From assembly GCA_036345935.2 (NCBI GenBank), contig JADWOT020000009.1, forward strand, positions 4,483,381 through 4,547,380: a stretch of DNA of 64,000 bases, given 5' to 3'. This document shows positions 61,701-64,000 of this stretch, piece by piece. Numbering within the stretch: position 1 is the first letter of the stretch; every line of letters begins with the position of its first letter. A program made the translations under genes and the position numbers. The notes beneath the pieces were generated by a model. That model was not told the origin of the DNA, ran no database searches, and saw only the letters and a list, made by a program, of their open reading frames with translations. The DNA is from Taenia hydatigena (lineage: Eukaryota; Platyhelminthes; Cestoda; Cyclophyllidea; Taeniidae).

Positions 61701-63647
61701 GTGCATGGTTACATATTTTTGCTGGTTATATAGTTGTCCCGCACCGGAACTACAAGCGAGTCTGATCACCTTCTCTGGTTAATTGCCATGAAGTGTAAGC
61801 ACCTGTTGACTGTGTGATCGGTGGTAACCTGCACGAGCATGATGGTCCACATTTTTGTCCAAGTTTCAATTCTTATTTCGTCTGCAGTTTAACGTTAAAT
61901 TGGAGTCAAGTAGCATGCTTTTCACTAACTACACACTATTCTGTGGTTAAAACGCTGCCATCATGTAACGAACAACCTGTTTATCATTCCAAGCACTCCT
62001 TTTCCCCATATTCTTTGATCTATTTCCTTTTTTGGGATGTTGCATCCAAAATACGTTACGGAGGCAAGTCGCATTTTATGTCGTGGTTATTTCTATCATT
62101 GTGCAGTTAGTATCATATAACACGTTATACTGATTGAATGTAACGGTTTGTTTTCATCAAACTGTGACGTAGAAGTTCGCTGATATCTGAAAGTGTGCAG
62201 TTCGCGTGCATTCTGATTTGTACCACTGTGCAGAACCGGGCTGCACGTAGGATCAGGACCTTTTTTGTAGAATGGTATGAAAGCCTCAATCTTTTCGTGA
62301 ACGCAACTCTTGGTTATTTTTTGTCGTCCTAATCACTCTTTCCCTTGATCTAAGATGCTTTTTAGTGAAAAGGGACCTTTCGCGCGACGCTGCCACATTT
62401 TGTTCTACTGTTAGCTCAACTGTCTCGGTATGCTCATGTTTTGCTCTTGTTGCATAGATTTCTATCCAATTTTAGCACTGCTGCTTTAGTTTTCTTCAAA
62501 GGCATGTCTCTGCTGGTGGAATAGCTTATTACCTTATTTTTCAACTTGGCTTTACGCATCAGTTAGGGAGGAAGTTTTGGTATTGATTACATTCTGGTAC
62601 ATCTCAACAGTTTAAATTTGAGGTGTGTACACAAATGCAGCTGTATCCCGAGATCGGTTGGACGTGCAGGCCTCTCGATTGCCCAAGATTTTTCGTGGTG
62701 GCTCCAAGTTTCTGACGGTGCCAATGTCTCACGTGGTGGACTGCTCTCTGTGCTCTGCCGTCACTGCAATCGGTGACTTCTCAAACCAACCCCTCTCTAA
62801 GGTCCAATTCGTCATCCTCTATCTTGTAGGTTCTTATTTTACGCTCTGAGGTAACTTTTGGGTCAATCTTTTCGTAGAGTTACTCTTTTGTAGCAGAATA
62901 AATTTCGTCTTTAGGCAATACGCCTTTTTAATTGTTATTACCAGTTAAGATTATAGATCCGCAAATGATTACCCTCATGAACTGAGTGTGCAATTGATTA
63001 ATGACTTCGAAGTCAAGTCTACTGCAGCTTTTCCACTTCCTTGATGCAATACCATCGTGTAAATTAGAAGCGGTTCACATTATTCCTTCCGCTTTTGCGA
63101 CTATGGCCAGACACACCTGTGTGAGGTGATTGTTTTATCATCATACTATTCGTCACCTGAGAAAAGTCTGCCAGTGATTAATTTTTTTGCTGCTTCTGTT
63201 GTGTGACACTGAAGCAAACTGTAGTGTCAAATCAACCAACCCAGTGCAGTGGGTCAACCGGTGGGTCGTCATTTTGTCTCGCTCATTAGATTGTTCCTGA
63301 CCCTAGCAGCACACATCATGATGGATACAGGGATAAGTGACCTAATCGCATTCAATCTTCATTTTCACGTGATATTCTCTCTCCTGAAGCCACCAGTAAG
63401 CGGTCAACAGGGTGGGGTCACCAGCGCACTGCCTTCGTCGTCGTCGCGTCCGGAGCTGGAGGTAGCGGAGGAGGACCATGAGAAGTCACGACGTTTTGGC
63501 CTGGAGGACATCGTGAATCTCGTCTTCGAGAGCCAGTGGACCAGTGCCCGCGCCATATGCCATCAGGTGAACCTGATCTTCTCCTGCTGCCCTAGTCGCA
63601 TCCGCGACGCCTATCTGAACCTCTGTCTCTCCGCGTCGCAACGCTAA
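58717..63647 (+). CDS. MAPKAP1: SIN1/MAPKAP1, mTORC2 subunit, complete
   Basis: Scaffold of TOR complex 2 that presents substrates such as AKT. Seven exons: 58717-58915, 59073-59475, 59542-59727, 59934-60196, 61279-61455, 62641-62825, 63411-63647; 1650 nt, 549 residues (human 522). The N-terminus has IIHELRNAFIISDNT. The CRIM domain shows NKFNDYAIFDGR, TVRDLVGLSLWQYLNE and the acidic substrate-binding loop DPEEEVDDFPPIQ, then YDFDALALVE. A Ras-binding-like domain follows (GISLVRFP, INRRKLRQ, LIREHS). The PH domain runs from RKYRATQL through DVQLTVSRDRLDV and VQFVILYL to FESQWTSARAICHQVN at the C-terminus. The exon 3 donor and exon 7 acceptor were chosen for phase and family fit and are less certain. 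The ATG at 58717 was taken as first Met. Confidence 0.93.
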
Positions 63648-64000
63648 CAACCATCCTCTCACTGTGTCTTTCACTCCCCAACTTTTCTCCTTATTTAATC
63701 CACGCATGTGGAATATTCCTCCTAGCTTGCTTCTCTCTCTCCCCTGTCTTTCCTCATGCCTTCAATTTATGTACATTCATCACCCGCAAAGGGTGAAGCA
63801 TCGTGCGAGAAATTTTACCATTTTACTGTTGTTTGTCTCTTCCTGATCGGTACTCACTACTTTGCACACTTAGCTCCAAGCTTTGATTAAACGTTTTGTA
63901 GGTTTGGTCTTCAGCGGAAGGTTTCACTATTATTTGGTTCTTCAGGCACTTCACATATTAAATCCACGGCTCCCTTTTTGTAGCGTGGAGTGCAGAGTGA
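63648..64000. other. 3' flank of SIN1
   Basis: Pyrimidine-rich 3' UTR-like sequence. Weak poly(A)-signal variants (GATTAAA near 63885, ATTAAA near 63958). No other gene seen. Confidence 0.4.

Noticed and set aside
1..64000. CRISPR arrays, bacterial operons, rRNA genes or a flatworm spliced-leader gene
   Set aside because: No regularly spaced direct repeats, no bacterial-style gene packing, no rRNA-like tracts and no recognised spliced-leader sequence.

Overview
This is eukaryotic nuclear DNA, most likely from a parasitic flatworm and probably a tapeworm. I see protein genes split into small exons, many very short introns (28, 31, 33, 34, 35, 37 and 40 nt), standard GT-AG splice signals, a 69-residue two-EF-hand protein of the kind known from flatworm parasites, a Ty3/gypsy element, and many copies of a 186-bp solo LTR that recalls the miniature LTR elements (TRIMs) reported from taeniid tapeworms. 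The host assignment is an inference; the gene assignments rest on aligning joined exons, with intact splice sites and reading phase, to well-known families.

Layout, left to right. Positions 1-7241 (minus) hold the N-terminal half of an ASK-type MAP kinase kinase kinase (MAP3K5/15), whose kinase domain lies beyond the left edge. 7242-15882 is mostly empty apart from one solo LTR. 15883-17238 (minus) is a complete LAMP-family lysosomal membrane glycoprotein. 18696-23098 is a decayed full-length Ty3/gypsy element with 229-bp LTRs and a 4-bp target duplication. 25533-30668 (minus) is a complete site-2 protease (MBTPS2). 31156-37228 is a repeat-rich stretch with solo LTRs, including one nested inside another, interrupted by a compact EF-hand gene at 34179-34436 (minus). 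38268-46296 (plus) is a protein 4.1-family FERM gene. 48456-48883 (plus) is a VPS55/LEPROT-like gene lacking an identified first exon, facing a CHMP1 (ESCRT-III) gene at 49324-52353 (minus). 54485-58403 (minus) is FBXL4, and 58717-63647 (plus) is SIN1/MAPKAP1, the two being head to head across 313 bp.

The genes are ordinary housekeeping and signalling genes and do not form one pathway. Several act in membrane traffic or at endomembranes (LAMP, MBTPS2, VPS55, CHMP1), and two are signalling scaffolds or kinases (ASK, SIN1). I found no CRISPR, no rRNA and no convincing tRNA. The unusual content is in the retroelements (Gag frame apparently starting in the LTR and running over the primer binding site, solo-LTR family, nested insertion) and in the gene architecture (28-nt intron, a GC-AG intron, 17- and 22-nt coding exons, bidirectional promoter).
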